Shown piece by piece: positions 1 through 6,946 of a stretch of DNA of 8,631 nt (positions within the stretch are counted from its first letter, which is position 1; each line of letters begins with the position of its first letter). Where the stretch lies: positions 1-8,631 of the forward strand of contig JAADFS010000079.1 in the NCBI GenBank assembly GCA_013152795.1. The letters run 5' to 3'. Below the pieces are notes generated by a model. It ran no database searches, had not been told where the DNA came from, and saw nothing but the letters and a program-made list of their open reading frames with translations. A program made the position numbers and the translations under genes. This DNA comes from Deferribacteres bacterium. Its GTDB lineage: Bacteria > Nitrospirota > Thermodesulfovibrionia > UBA6902.

Positions 1-1
1 G

Positions 2-28
2 ATAATAGTCTCAACGGGAATTTTTTAA
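2..28 (+). CDS. Possible 3' end of an upstream gene (partial)
   Basis: Reading from base 2 gives eight codons, IIVSTGIF, ending at a TAA at 26-28, just before the Shine-Dalgarno of the next gene. A hydrophobic 'IIV...IF' ending resembles the C-terminus of Wza-type polysaccharide export proteins, which often sit immediately upstream of Wzz-like genes. That resemblance over eight residues is weak evidence. The frame starting at base 1 is also open (DNSLNGNFLSGG, stop at 37-39), so the true frame cannot be decided from this window. Confidence 0.25.
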   Translation: MIVSTGIF

Positions 29-30
29 GT

Positions 31-35
31 GGAGG
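31..35 (+). promoter_or_regulatory. Shine-Dalgarno for the GTG-started Wzz-like gene
   Basis: A perfect GGAGG sits nine bases before the GTG at 45. It decides this non-ATG start: no ATG in the same frame lies nearby, and the protein needs these first residues to provide the usual cytoplasmic segment before the first membrane helix. Confidence 0.7.
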
Positions 36-44
36 ATAAAATAA

Positions 45-1637
45 GTGGAGGCATACAAGAGCAGAGAAACAACTTTGCGGGATTATCTGAGGGTTATCTT
101 CAGGCGGAAGGCCATAATTATAACCGCCGTAGTCGTTGTAATGGCGACGGTCATCATATCACAGGAGCTTGAAACACCCCTTTACCTGGCAAGCGTCAAG
201 ATGATGGTAGAGGGGAATAAAAAGACGGATGTGGATATTTACAGAAAAATGTCTTTTGGAAGAAAAAGCATAGTGACCTCATATGCCGAGATGGTGAAGT
301 CCAGGACCGTCCTTGAGCGTGCAGTTAAGGCATTGCGTCTCGACCAGCGGCCACTTGATTACGAAAAAGAGTTTTCTTCGAAGCTTAAGGCGTTGTTAAT
401 AGACCGCAGGGTCAGAAAGATCAATGAAGAACTTGAAGAAATGACGCCGGAAGAAAGACAGGACTTTCTCTTTGATATGGCCATGCGGAATCTCGAAACA
501 AATGTAAGGGTCAGGATGCCTGCTGATGTGAACATATTCAATATAAATGTAGCAGACTATGACCCCAAGATGGCGGTGATGATAGCCAATGTAGTGAGTC
601 GCTCCTATGTCATCTTTGACCTCGAGCAGCAGGTTGCCGAGTTGCAGTTGAAGTACGGTGAAAAACATACAACAGTAGTACTCCTGAAAAAGTATATAAA
701 AGACCTGCTTGACAGGCTCAACGGCAAACCACTGCCGGACATAGAGGCAATGGGGCCGGCAAGCGTCAAGATAATAGAACAGGCGAGAAAAGCTACTCCT
801 GTTGTCACGCCCGATGCATTTGTCATCATCATCTCGTTTTTTATGAGCCTGTTTTTCGGTGTAATGCTTGTTTTTATAATTGATTATCTGGATCAGTCAT
901 TTAAATCCCCCAATGATGTAGAGAGGTTTCTTAATGTACCCGTCATCGGTTCCATCCCTGTAAATAAATGGAAGGACGGCCGCTTGATCACCGAAATCAA
1001 TCCCGCGAACCCGGAGGAGATCCGCCCGTTCCGGAAGCTTTCATCAAGGATATATCTTCTGTGTAAAGAGAAAAAATTAAAGACCATATTAATAACCGAC
1101 GCCGAAGGCTCGCCGGAGGATACCGCTGCTGTAATCGCCAATCTCGGGGTTTGTATTGCCCGTAATGCGAACCATAAAGTGGTTGTTGTTGATGCCGGTT
1201 TAAAGACTCCTTATCTGTCTAAAATTTTTAAAGTATCGGGCAATCAGGGGATGGCGGATGTGCTTGCGGGAAAGCTCCCTCTGGATGAGGCAATACGGGA
1301 TGCGGGTCCAAACCTGTATGTTCTGCCGGCGGGGAAAACCCTGCCGCTTCCGGACGACATCCTTGAATCCCCGGCCATGAGTGCCGTAATGCAGACGTTA
1401 AGGGAAAGATACGATATAGTCCTTATTTCATGCCCGGACCTGAAGAATTTTACAGACGGCGTTTTGCTTTCGGCCTTTGCAGACGGTGTTATTCTTGTAG
1501 TGAACGAAGGAAAGACCAACCGGCAGGTTGTCAGGTGGGCGATTGAACCGCTTGAAGAGAAAAAGGTCAATATAGTCGGAGCCATCCTGAACAACCGCCG
1601 ATATGTTATTCCGGATATGATTTACAGGCTTACATGA
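45..1637 (+). CDS. Wzz/chain-length determinant fused to a degenerate BY-kinase-like P-loop domain
   Basis: This inner-membrane polysaccharide co-polymerase (530 aa, GTG start) probably sets polymer length or couples polymerisation to export. A short cytoplasmic N-terminus leads into membrane helix 1 (about 24-39). A periplasmic, partly helical Wzz domain follows (about 40-255), then a short Pro-containing stretch (TPVVTP, 251-256) and helix 2 (about 257-281). A cytoplasmic domain of the CpsD/CapB/Etk fold comes next (about 345-515). The architecture is that of Wzc/BY-kinases, but the nucleotide-binding signatures are broken. The Walker A region (351-367, TDAEGSPEDTAAVIANL) lacks the GxGK[S/T] lysine. 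Walker A' reads VVVVDAGLKTP (379-389), with the second Asp replaced by Gly. Walker B reads VLISCPD (459-465), with Ser where Asp is expected. The C-terminus has only two tyrosines (520, 527) rather than a Tyr cluster. The family call is secure. I infer loss of kinase and probably ATPase activity, with the domain kept as a structural or regulatory partner. Confidence 0.88.
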   Translation: MEAYKSRETTLRDYLRVIFRRKAIIITAVVVVMATVIISQELETPLYLASVKMMVEGNKKTDVDIYRKMSFGRKSIVTSYAEMVKSRTVLERAVKALRLDQRPLDYEKEFSSKLKALLIDRRVRKINEELEEMTPEERQDFLFDMAMRNLETNVRVRMPADVNIFNINVADYDPKMAVMIANVVSRSYVIFDLEQQVAELQLKYGEKHTTVVLLKKYIKDLLDRLNGKPLPDIEAMGPASVKIIEQARKATPVVTPDAFVIIISFFMSLFFGVMLVFIIDYLDQSFKSPNDVERFLNVPVIGSIPVNKWKDGRLITEINPANPEEIRPFRKLSSRIYLLCKEKKLKTILITDAEGSPEDTAAVIANLGVCIARNANHKVVVVDAGLKTPYLSKIFKVSGNQGMADVLAGKLPLDEAIRDAGPNLYVLPAGKTLPLPDDILESPAMSAVMQTLRERYDIVLISCPDLKNFTDGVLLSAFADGVILVVNEGKTNRQVVRWAIEPLEEKKVNIVGAILNNRRYVIPDMIYRLT

Positions 1638-1659
1638 GGCTTGATTGCATCCCTTTTGA

Positions 1660-1879
1660 AATGTTGCATAAGCGGGCAGGAGAGCCTGCCGGAAAACCTT
1701 TATAAAGCGATGGGATATCGGAATATATCTTTGCTGCAGGAAGTAACGGAGAGTGAAGTTCCAAAGGACGTCAATATGCTGTGCGGAATATTTCCTGAAG
1801 GAATCGCAGATAAAGCTTTTCCGGCAGGCTCTCCCGCAGGCGATGTTTTTATGCCACTGTAAGGTTTTTAAAGTTAAGG
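1660..1879 (+). repeat. Intergenic repeat element with imperfect inverted ends (copy 1, most complete)
   Basis: This element fills most of the 305-base gap between the Wzz-like gene and the epimerase gene. The left arm (1672-1703) and right arm (1810-1837) are inverted copies of each other, with one mismatch and a 4-base deletion in the right arm. A further GCATAA (1666-1671) pairs with TTATGC (1849-1854). The left arm contains a small palindrome, GGCAGG-AGAG-CCTGCC (1675-1690). The segment 1664-1691 recurs exactly at 4551-4578. The segment 1795-1879 recurs almost exactly at 6947-7034. The segment around 1775-1848 recurs in diverged form near 3047-3124. The overall form (about 170-220 bases, inverted ends, no convincing ORF) is that of a MITE or a REP/BIME-like element. 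An open frame at 1641-1862 crosses it, but I see no evidence that it is translated. Confidence 0.8.
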
Positions 1880-1931
1880 GTGCAGTTGTGAGGGTGCAGA
1901 ATAAAATAAAAAACGGTGAAGAAACAGGATT

Positions 1932-1938
1932 AGGGGGG
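1932..1938 (+). promoter_or_regulatory. Shine-Dalgarno deciding between two adjacent ATGs of the epimerase
   Basis: An A followed by six G precedes tandem ATG codons at 1940 and 1943. Only one base separates it from the first ATG but four separate it from the second, which makes 1943 the better start. The protein then begins MKVLVTGG, the usual start for this family. Confidence 0.5.
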
Positions 1939-1942
1939 AATG

Positions 1943-2881
1943 ATGAAAGTTCTGGTAACCGGCGGGGCCGGTTTTATTGGATCAAACATTGTGGACAGAT
2001 TGATTGATGAGGGTTACGATGTTGTTGTAGCAGACGACCTTTCGACAGGCAAGGAAGAAAATGTCAATGCAAAGGCTGCATTCTATAAGATGGACATTCA
2101 GGACCCGCAACTGGAGACCGTGTTCCGCAAGGAAAAACCTGATTATGTCTGCCACCAGGCTGCGCAGAAGGATGTCCGCTTTTCTGTTGCAGACCCGGTT
2201 TCAGATGCCAGGATAAATATACTGGGTACCATCAACATTCTCCAGAATTGCGTCAAATATAAAATAAAAAAAGTTGTTTTTGCCTCAACAGGCGGCGCCA
2301 TCTATGGAGAACAGGATGTATTTCCGGCTCCTGAGACACATCCTGCACGTCCCATCAGCCCTTACGGGGTGACCAAGCTGACAGCCGAACATTACATGTA
2401 CTATTACAAGGCCGTTTACGGGCTGGACTATGTGTCGCTCCGCTATTCGAATGTATACGGGCCCCGCCAGGACCCTCACGGAGAAGCCGGTGTTGTGGCG
2501 ATTTTTATTCGCAAGATGCTCGATGAAGAGCAGCCGGTCATCAACGGAGACGGCGAGCAGACGAGGGATTTTGTATACGTCGGAGACGTGGCTGAAGCCA
2601 ACATCCTTGCCATCGCAAACGATACAACGGAAAATATATTCAATATAGGCACAGGTGTCGAGGTATCGATTAACCGCATCTTCAGCAGTCTCAAGGAGAT
2701 TATTCAACCGTCTGTTGAAGAGAGACACGGTCCTCCCCAGCAGGGCGAACAACGCAGAAGCGTGATAGACTGTACAAGGGCACGGGAGATTATGCACTGG
2801 GAACCGAAGATATCCCTCATGGATGGACTGAAGATGACCTGCGAATATTTTTCGGCAAGGCACCCCGCCCACTCCCGGTAG
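1943..2881 (+). CDS. galE: NAD-dependent UDP-sugar 4-epimerase, GalE-type extended SDR
   Basis: This cytoplasmic enzyme interconverts C4 epimers of UDP-hexoses, for example UDP-Glc/UDP-Gal or the N-acetyl forms, and feeds precursors to polysaccharide synthesis. From the start at 1943 it has 312 residues, typical of the short GalE-like group. The NAD-binding GGAGFIG glycine motif lies at 7-13, with acidic Asp31/Asp32 at the end of the second strand. The catalytic region reads FASTGGAIYG (113-122, Ser/Thr115-116), and the catalytic pair is Tyr141 and Lys145 in SPYGVTK. The segment RYSNVYGPRQDPHGEAGVVAIF (167-188) and the RDFVYVGDVAEA block are strongly characteristic of bacterial 4-epimerases. 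All key residues are intact, so it should be active. Substrate choice (Glc, GlcNAc or an acid form) cannot be read reliably. The alternative start at 1940 adds one Met. The gene is separated from both neighbours by repeat-filled gaps. Confidence 0.9.
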   Translation: MKVLVTGGAGFIGSNIVDRLIDEGYDVVVADDLSTGKEENVNAKAAFYKMDIQDPQLETVFRKEKPDYVCHQAAQKDVRFSVADPVSDARINILGTINILQNCVKYKIKKVVFASTGGAIYGEQDVFPAPETHPARPISPYGVTKLTAEHYMYYYKAVYGLDYVSLRYSNVYGPRQDPHGEAGVVAIFIRKMLDEEQPVINGDGEQTRDFVYVGDVAEANILAIANDTTENIFNIGTGVEVSINRIFSSLKEIIQPSVEERHGPPQQGEQRRSVIDCTRAREIMHWEPKISLMDGLKMTCEYFSARHPAHSR

Positions 2882-2981
2882 TTTAATGCGACTGCAAGGT
2901 AACATCCATTGCAAATGCTGTTATCCAGACGAGTTCTCAACAATACATCATGTGAAAGGCCGTCCTTCGTGCCGGTCAACG

Positions 2982-3028
2982 GTGTCCGTTTCTGTTGTTT
3001 GTCTTTTACGGTCACGGACAACGGACAC
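2982..3028. repeat. Inverted repeat (hairpin) in the epimerase-ligase gap
   Basis: GTGTCCGTT at 2982-2990 is perfectly complementary to AACGGACAC at 3020-3028, a nine-base stem with a 29-base loop. The loop contains a second related word, CACGGAC (3013-3019), so alternative pairings are possible. No T-run follows the stem, so it does not look like an intrinsic terminator. The rest of the first half of this gap (2882-2980) shows no feature I can identify. Confidence 0.5.
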
Positions 3029-3046
3029 GAATCACGGGGATTTGAT

Positions 3047-3125
3047 ATGCCGTGTGGAATATTTTCTGGAGGAACCGCGGATAAAGCTTCCCAGGCAGAC
3101 TCCTCTGCCCCGACGGCGATATTTT
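3047..3125 (+). repeat. Diverged copy of the intergenic repeat (copy 3, right half)
   Basis: This segment aligns without gaps to about 1775-1820 of copy 1: ATGCCGTGTGGAATATTTTC here against ATGCTGTGCGGAATATTTCC there, followed in both by ATAAAGCTT. Differences over this core are nearly all transitions. Further right it keeps only a degraded GGCAG...CTGCC arm (about 3093-3109) and a CGGCGATATTTT word that also occurs at 4609-4620. It ends about 17 bases before the start codon of the O-antigen ligase gene. Confidence 0.65.
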
Positions 3126-3142
3126 GCAGTACGTGAAAGATC

Positions 3143-4558
3143 ATGTTAATTAACAGGGTAACCAATGCAAAATTTCTGAATCCGTTTTTTACGGGGCTGC
3201 TTTCTTATTATTTTGCGCGCCTTGTCATGCAGTCGTATTCCCTGGCCGCCGCCCTGCTCGGAGGGGCGATGTTTGTATTCATTTTCCTGACGAATGTGGA
3301 ATATGCCTTCTACTTTCTGCTGGCAACGCGTGGCGTTGTGGATGTCTTCTATACTATTCAGACAACGGGCGGCCTCAGGGTCACCCATGTGATCGGGGGC
3401 GGGCTCGTTGCGCTTTTTTTATATTATGCAATCGTCGTCTCGCGCTATAATCTCTTTAAGCTGACTATAAACAAGATTTACATTGCCTTCCTCATAGTGA
3501 GTATTCCAGCCATATTTGTTTCCAAGAGTATAACGGCGGGGCTGGGATACTGGTTCAGGTTGTTTCAGGGATTTGCAATCATAAACCTGACCATTATGGT
3601 GATTCTCGCCTCCCGCGATGAAATGTACAGAAAGAAAATATATATAATAAGCCTTGCCGTTGTTATAGCCATACTCTTCCCGTACATCGTGTTTATAAAA
3701 AACTGGATCATGGGGATAACGGCTTTCGGCAGCGGAGGGATTCCCCGGATCGCTGCATACGGCCATAATAATAATCTTTTCTCATATTTCCTGTTCAGCG
3801 TTTTTTTCTTTTGCCTGTACCTGTATTCGGTATCGGAGAGGCCTTTCCAGAAAAGGGCATGGTTCGTCATCCTGTGCATACTTGCCTCTACAATGATCTA
3901 TACGTATACAAGGAATATATGGCTGGGCATGCTGGTCATGCTGTTTGTATGGAATATGTTGAGAGGGAATCTGATAGCCAATACGCTCGCAGCCGCCGTT
4001 GTAATAGTAATGATTCTCTACAATCCCACCGTCCAGGAAAGACTCAAGGATGCCAAGGTTATCATGGAAAGTGAAGGCGGTTTCTTTGAGCTTGACCCGA
4101 AATTGTTAGCCAGCAGGATAGGTATCTGGCAGGATAATATTGATTATCTCATGAATCACACGAGCCTTAAGGACTGGTTGATGGGTAACGGTTTTGATAT
4201 CAAGGTAAGGATAAGATATATGTATGACAGAATGCGCCCGATGCCTGAACACAATAATTATCTGACGTTATTGATGAATACGGGCATCTTCGGGCTGGCT
4301 GCCTATATGTTTTATCTGTTTGCATTGTTCCGGCACGCCTTCAGACTGCGCAGGAGTGCGGCGAATATTCATACAAGAAGCCTGGCCGAGGTTTTTATAG
4401 CCGTGCTTATCAGTTATGTGATAATGAGCTTTTTCACCCATATATTGTGGAATATAACCTTTCAGTACCACTTCTCGGTTTTTGCCGGTTTTATTGTAGC
4501 GAGTAATATTATTGAGGAAAGAAACATGGATGGAAGGCATGATACCGCTGTTGCATAA
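3143..4558 (+). CDS. O-antigen ligase/polymerase (Wzy_C/WaaL family), polytopic membrane protein
   Basis: This inner-membrane protein (471 aa) either polymerises repeat units (Wzy) or transfers a lipid-linked glycan to an acceptor (WaaL). The two roles share a fold and cannot be told apart here. About ten or more hydrophobic helices span the protein, including 91-106, 112-128, 146-158, 166-186, 214-230, 241-255, 260-274, 278-294, 380-398 and 420-460. Two family hallmarks are present: the Thr-Arg pair in YTYTRNIWLG (Arg257), and HNNYLTLLMNTGIFGL beginning at His370 after a hydrophilic loop (about 295-372). Arg and His at these places are the functional residues of WaaL-type enzymes. The length is usual for the family. 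The start at 3143 has only a weak purine-rich leader (GTGAAAGA), so the first residues are less certain. The stop codon TAA (4556-4558) and the last few residues lie within, or abut, a repeat copy, so the C-terminal tail (NMDGRHDTAVA) may be altered from the ancestral one. Confidence 0.88.
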   Translation: MLINRVTNAKFLNPFFTGLLSYYFARLVMQSYSLAAALLGGAMFVFIFLTNVEYAFYFLLATRGVVDVFYTIQTTGGLRVTHVIGGGLVALFLYYAIVVSRYNLFKLTINKIYIAFLIVSIPAIFVSKSITAGLGYWFRLFQGFAIINLTIMVILASRDEMYRKKIYIISLAVVIAILFPYIVFIKNWIMGITAFGSGGIPRIAAYGHNNNLFSYFLFSVFFFCLYLYSVSERPFQKRAWFVILCILASTMIYTYTRNIWLGMLVMLFVWNMLRGNLIANTLAAAVVIVMILYNPTVQERLKDAKVIMESEGGFFELDPKLLASRIGIWQDNIDYLMNHTSLKDWLMGNGFDIKVRIRYMYDRMRPMPEHNNYLTLLMNTGIFGLAAYMFYLFALFRHAFRLRRSAANIHTRSLAEVFIAVLISYVIMSFFTHILWNITFQYHFSVFAGFIVASNIIEERNMDGRHDTAVA

Positions 4559-4640
4559 GCGGGCAGGAGAGCCTGCCGTAAATCTTTCGGGCCCTTACGC
4601 GACCCGCCGGCGATATTTTCCTGCAGATGCATTGTTGAAC
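4551..4640 (+). repeat. Repeat copy 4: left arm plus a short degraded tail, overlapping the ligase stop
   Basis: Bases 4551-4578 are identical to 1664-1691 of the most complete copy and contain the palindrome GGCAGG-AGAG-CCTGCC (4562-4577). Past that point the similarity to copy 1 ends. CGGCGATATTTT at 4609-4620 matches the tail of the diverged copy near 3113-3124, followed by a common GCAG. The segment fills the whole gap between the ligase and propeller genes. It could be an internally deleted element or the left end of a longer one. Confidence 0.7.
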
Positions 4641-6893
4641 ATGTATCGGCTCGGTGCCATCAAACTGCTGTTTTTGTCTCTTGTTATTCTTGCATTGTAT
4701 CCTGCGGACGGTATATCTTCCGGGGAAAAAGAATCCCTGCATCAGAAGATATATGATAAGGAACGTTATTCCTGGAGACAGGTAAGGGTGAACGGAGGGG
4801 GTTATACAAATTTCATCCTGCCGGACCCCGCTTCTCCGAATACGGTCTATGCGGGTGTAGACGTCGGTGGTGTTTACCGGAGTGATGATTATGGTGAAAC
4901 CTGGATCCCCGCCAATAGAGGTCTGGACTGGCCGTCCGACAGGCTGGTGGCTGCGCTTGCAATTGATCCAGAGACCGGCACGCTCTATCTGGGGGCCGGC
5001 GGTTACGGTAAAGGAGGGATTTTCAAGAGCACTGACAAGGGTGAGTCCTGGAAGCTGCTGAGCAGGAAGGTGATATTCAACAGCCGGGGGGTACAGCAAA
5101 ACAGGGGCAGGGGACTTATAGTCATTGATCCCTCGGATTCCCGTGTGATTTATGCGGGAAGTTACAGGGACGGTTTATTCAGGTCCGTGGACGGCGGAGA
5201 AACGTGGATCAACATCGGCCTGAAGGGCAGGCGTATATCATCAATCCTTGTCAGCCCTGCAGATTCCGATGTCATATATGTTTCATCCGTTGGTCTCCCC
5301 GGCAGCAAGGATTTTCAGGGTGGAATATTCAGGAGTATAGACGGTGGGGCTATCTGGGAAAGGACCGGAAAAGAGATTGTTGATGTTTATCAGCTTGCAA
5401 TGGACCCCCGTGACCCAAATGTGATTTATGCAGCATGTGGAAGCAGGGGAATATTCAAGACTATGGATGGAGGCAGGACCTGGGAGGAAAAAAACAGTGG
5501 ACTGGGCGGCATAGGCTTGATCGCCTCTGTACTTAATACGAGAAAGACAAGATATCTTACAGTAGATGTTGATCCCAATAATCCGGAAATCATCTATACC
5601 GGCTCCGGTAATAGATACGGGCAGGTCTACAGGAGCGAAAACGGCGGAGAGCAGTGGAGGAGGCTCACAGGGTCGAGGAATATCCTGCCCGGCGACTGGT
5701 GGTATCAGGAGAGGCAATGGCTTGGAAACAGGGGCTCTTCCGTGAATTGTTTATCGATCGACCCCCGGGACAGCAGGCGTATATATGTCTCCGGCAGGGG
5801 AGGCGTATGGCGCAGTGACGATGCAGGGGCCACATGGCGCCCCAAGGTCAGGGGCCTGGAGGCTACGGTCATGAACCGGGTGGTCCTGAATCCCCGGCGG
5901 AAAGGCGTCTTTTACGCCGGGAACACGGATTGGGTCTTTTTCTACAGCCTCGACGGAGGAAGGACAATTCTCAGGACACTTGATGGAATGGGTAACTGGG
6001 ACATAAAAAAGGACAGGAGGATTTACAGAAAATATATGATGAAAAACGGCCGGGATTTTGCAATCGACCCCCGCACAATCCCGGGCACTGTTTACATCGG
6101 GGGGGACGCCAGCCATAAAAACAGCGGAACGGTCTTTAAAAGTACCGACGGCGGCGCACACTGGAAAGAGGCAAACAACGGACTTCCCGTTGCAAGGGTG
6201 TCTGCACTCGGCATTGACCCGGTCGATTACAATACGTTATATGCCGCTGTCAGCGGACACGGAGTATACAAGACAACCGACGGCGGGAAAACATGGAGAC
6301 CTGCAAACAAGGGCCTGCCTGATCCGGAAGGCCTGTTCATGAACTATCTGAATGAAATCCTGGTTCATCCGGCAGCCCCGGAGACCGTGTATATACTTGA
6401 TAAGGGCAGGGGTATTTACAGGACGGTCGATCGTGGAAAGAACTGGGAGATTATCAGCGGGGGATTGCCCCATTCCGGTTTCCGGGGAATGAGATATTAT
6501 ACCGGCGGGCTGGCGCTGGACCCTGAAAATCCCGACATGGCATATGCCGCTTTGTACGGTGAGGGCATTTACAGGACGGACGACGGTGGAAAGAGCTGGA
6601 AGCGGATTTCACCCCCGTATATAACCAATGCGGGAACAATGGATACCGATCCACGGGACGGCACCATATATGTTGTATCCGTTCCCGAGGCCGGTGAAGA
6701 AGACATAAAGGGTTTCGTATACGGTATATACAGAAGCTCTGACAAAGGCAATACGTGGAAGGCCATCGACAATGACGAGCTGCTCAGGATATCACTGAAG
6801 ATCAAGGACATAACAGTGGATCCGCATCACAGGGGAAGGATATATCTGTCGACCATGGGAAACGGTATCATTGTGGGGGAACCCGCAGGGTAG
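4641..6893 (+). CDS. Secreted Asp-box (BNR/sortilin-like) beta-propeller protein
   Basis: From the ATG at 4641 the protein has 750 residues and opens with a signal peptide: MYRLGAIK, a hydrophobic core LLFLSLVILALYPA, then ADGISSG. Processing there would send it to the periplasm or outside. The rest is about 13 repeats of the Asp-box form [K/R]-[S/T]-x-D-x-G-x-x-W, from RSDDYGETW (80-88) to RSSDKGNTW (698-706). Each is preceded by 'G[I/V][Y/F]' and spaced by 'DP.....IYA' strands. One box is imperfect (YSLDGGRTI near 5945-5971). This count suits two six- or seven-bladed propellers, as in GH74 endoglucanases and sortilin/VPS10-type proteins. The placement suggests glycan binding or cleavage, but I cannot identify catalytic acids, so enzymatic function is open. 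The frame stays open upstream to a TTG at 4512. That longer form would put repeat-derived residues before the signal peptide and is unlikely. No clear Shine-Dalgarno precedes 4641. Confidence 0.85.
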   Translation: MYRLGAIKLLFLSLVILALYPADGISSGEKESLHQKIYDKERYSWRQVRVNGGGYTNFILPDPASPNTVYAGVDVGGVYRSDDYGETWIPANRGLDWPSDRLVAALAIDPETGTLYLGAGGYGKGGIFKSTDKGESWKLLSRKVIFNSRGVQQNRGRGLIVIDPSDSRVIYAGSYRDGLFRSVDGGETWINIGLKGRRISSILVSPADSDVIYVSSVGLPGSKDFQGGIFRSIDGGAIWERTGKEIVDVYQLAMDPRDPNVIYAACGSRGIFKTMDGGRTWEEKNSGLGGIGLIASVLNTRKTRYLTVDVDPNNPEIIYTGSGNRYGQVYRSENGGEQWRRLTGSRNILPGDWWYQERQWLGNRGSSVNCLSIDPRDSRRIYVSGRGGVWRSDDAGATWRPKVRGLEATVMNRVVLNPRRKGVFYAGNTDWVFFYSLDGGRTILRTLDGMGNWDIKKDRRIYRKYMMKNGRDFAIDPRTIPGTVYIGGDASHKNSGTVFKSTDGGAHWKEANNGLPVARVSALGIDPVDYNTLYAAVSGHGVYKTTDGGKTWRPANKGLPDPEGLFMNYLNEILVHPAAPETVYILDKGRGIYRTVDRGKNWEIISGGLPHSGFRGMRYYTGGLALDPENPDMAYAALYGEGIYRTDDGGKSWKRISPPYITNAGTMDTDPRDGTIYVVSVPEAGEEDIKGFVYGIYRSSDKGNTWKAIDNDELLRISLKIKDITVDPHHRGRIYLSTMGNGIIVGEPAG

Positions 6894-6924
6894 GATTTGC
6901 CTTAACCTTTAATGTTGCATTTCC

Positions 6925-6945
6925 GGGTTGCGGGTTGCGGGTTCA
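6925..6945 (+). repeat. Short tandem repeat of a 7-base unit
   Basis: GGGTTGC occurs twice in tandem (6925-6931 and 6932-6938), followed by a partial third unit GGGTTCA. It lies between the propeller stop and the repeat copy in front of the phosphohydrolase gene. Three G-tracts are present on this strand, one short of an intramolecular quadruplex of the usual type. Confidence 0.6.
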
Positions 6946-6946
6946 A

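Noticed and set aside
1641..1862. A 73-codon open frame in the Wzz-epimerase gap, partly echoed in translation near 3047-3134 (M.CGIF..G.ADKA)
   Set aside because: The shared words come from the DNA repeat. Most of the differences between the copies would change amino acids, the frames diverge after the arm, and there is no ribosome binding site. A non-coding repeat explains it better.
1865..1930. Possible sigma-70 promoter in the AT-rich stretch before the epimerase
   Set aside because: The candidate -35 and -10 words are poor and their spacing uncertain, so it cannot be separated from general AT-richness.
2285..2914. Long minus-strand open frame opposite the epimerase gene
   Set aside because: It is antisense to a gene with intact family motifs, has no recognisable protein features and is best seen as a shadow frame. 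The same holds for the minus-strand frames opposite the other genes.
4512..4640. Extending the propeller gene upstream to the TTG at 4512
   Set aside because: It would overlap the ligase gene, read through the repeat and bury the signal peptide about 45 residues in. ATG 4641 gives a standard signal peptide.
6925..6945. G-quadruplex in the GGGTTGC tandem
   Set aside because: Only three G3 tracts lie close together on one strand, so a standard intramolecular quadruplex is not supported.
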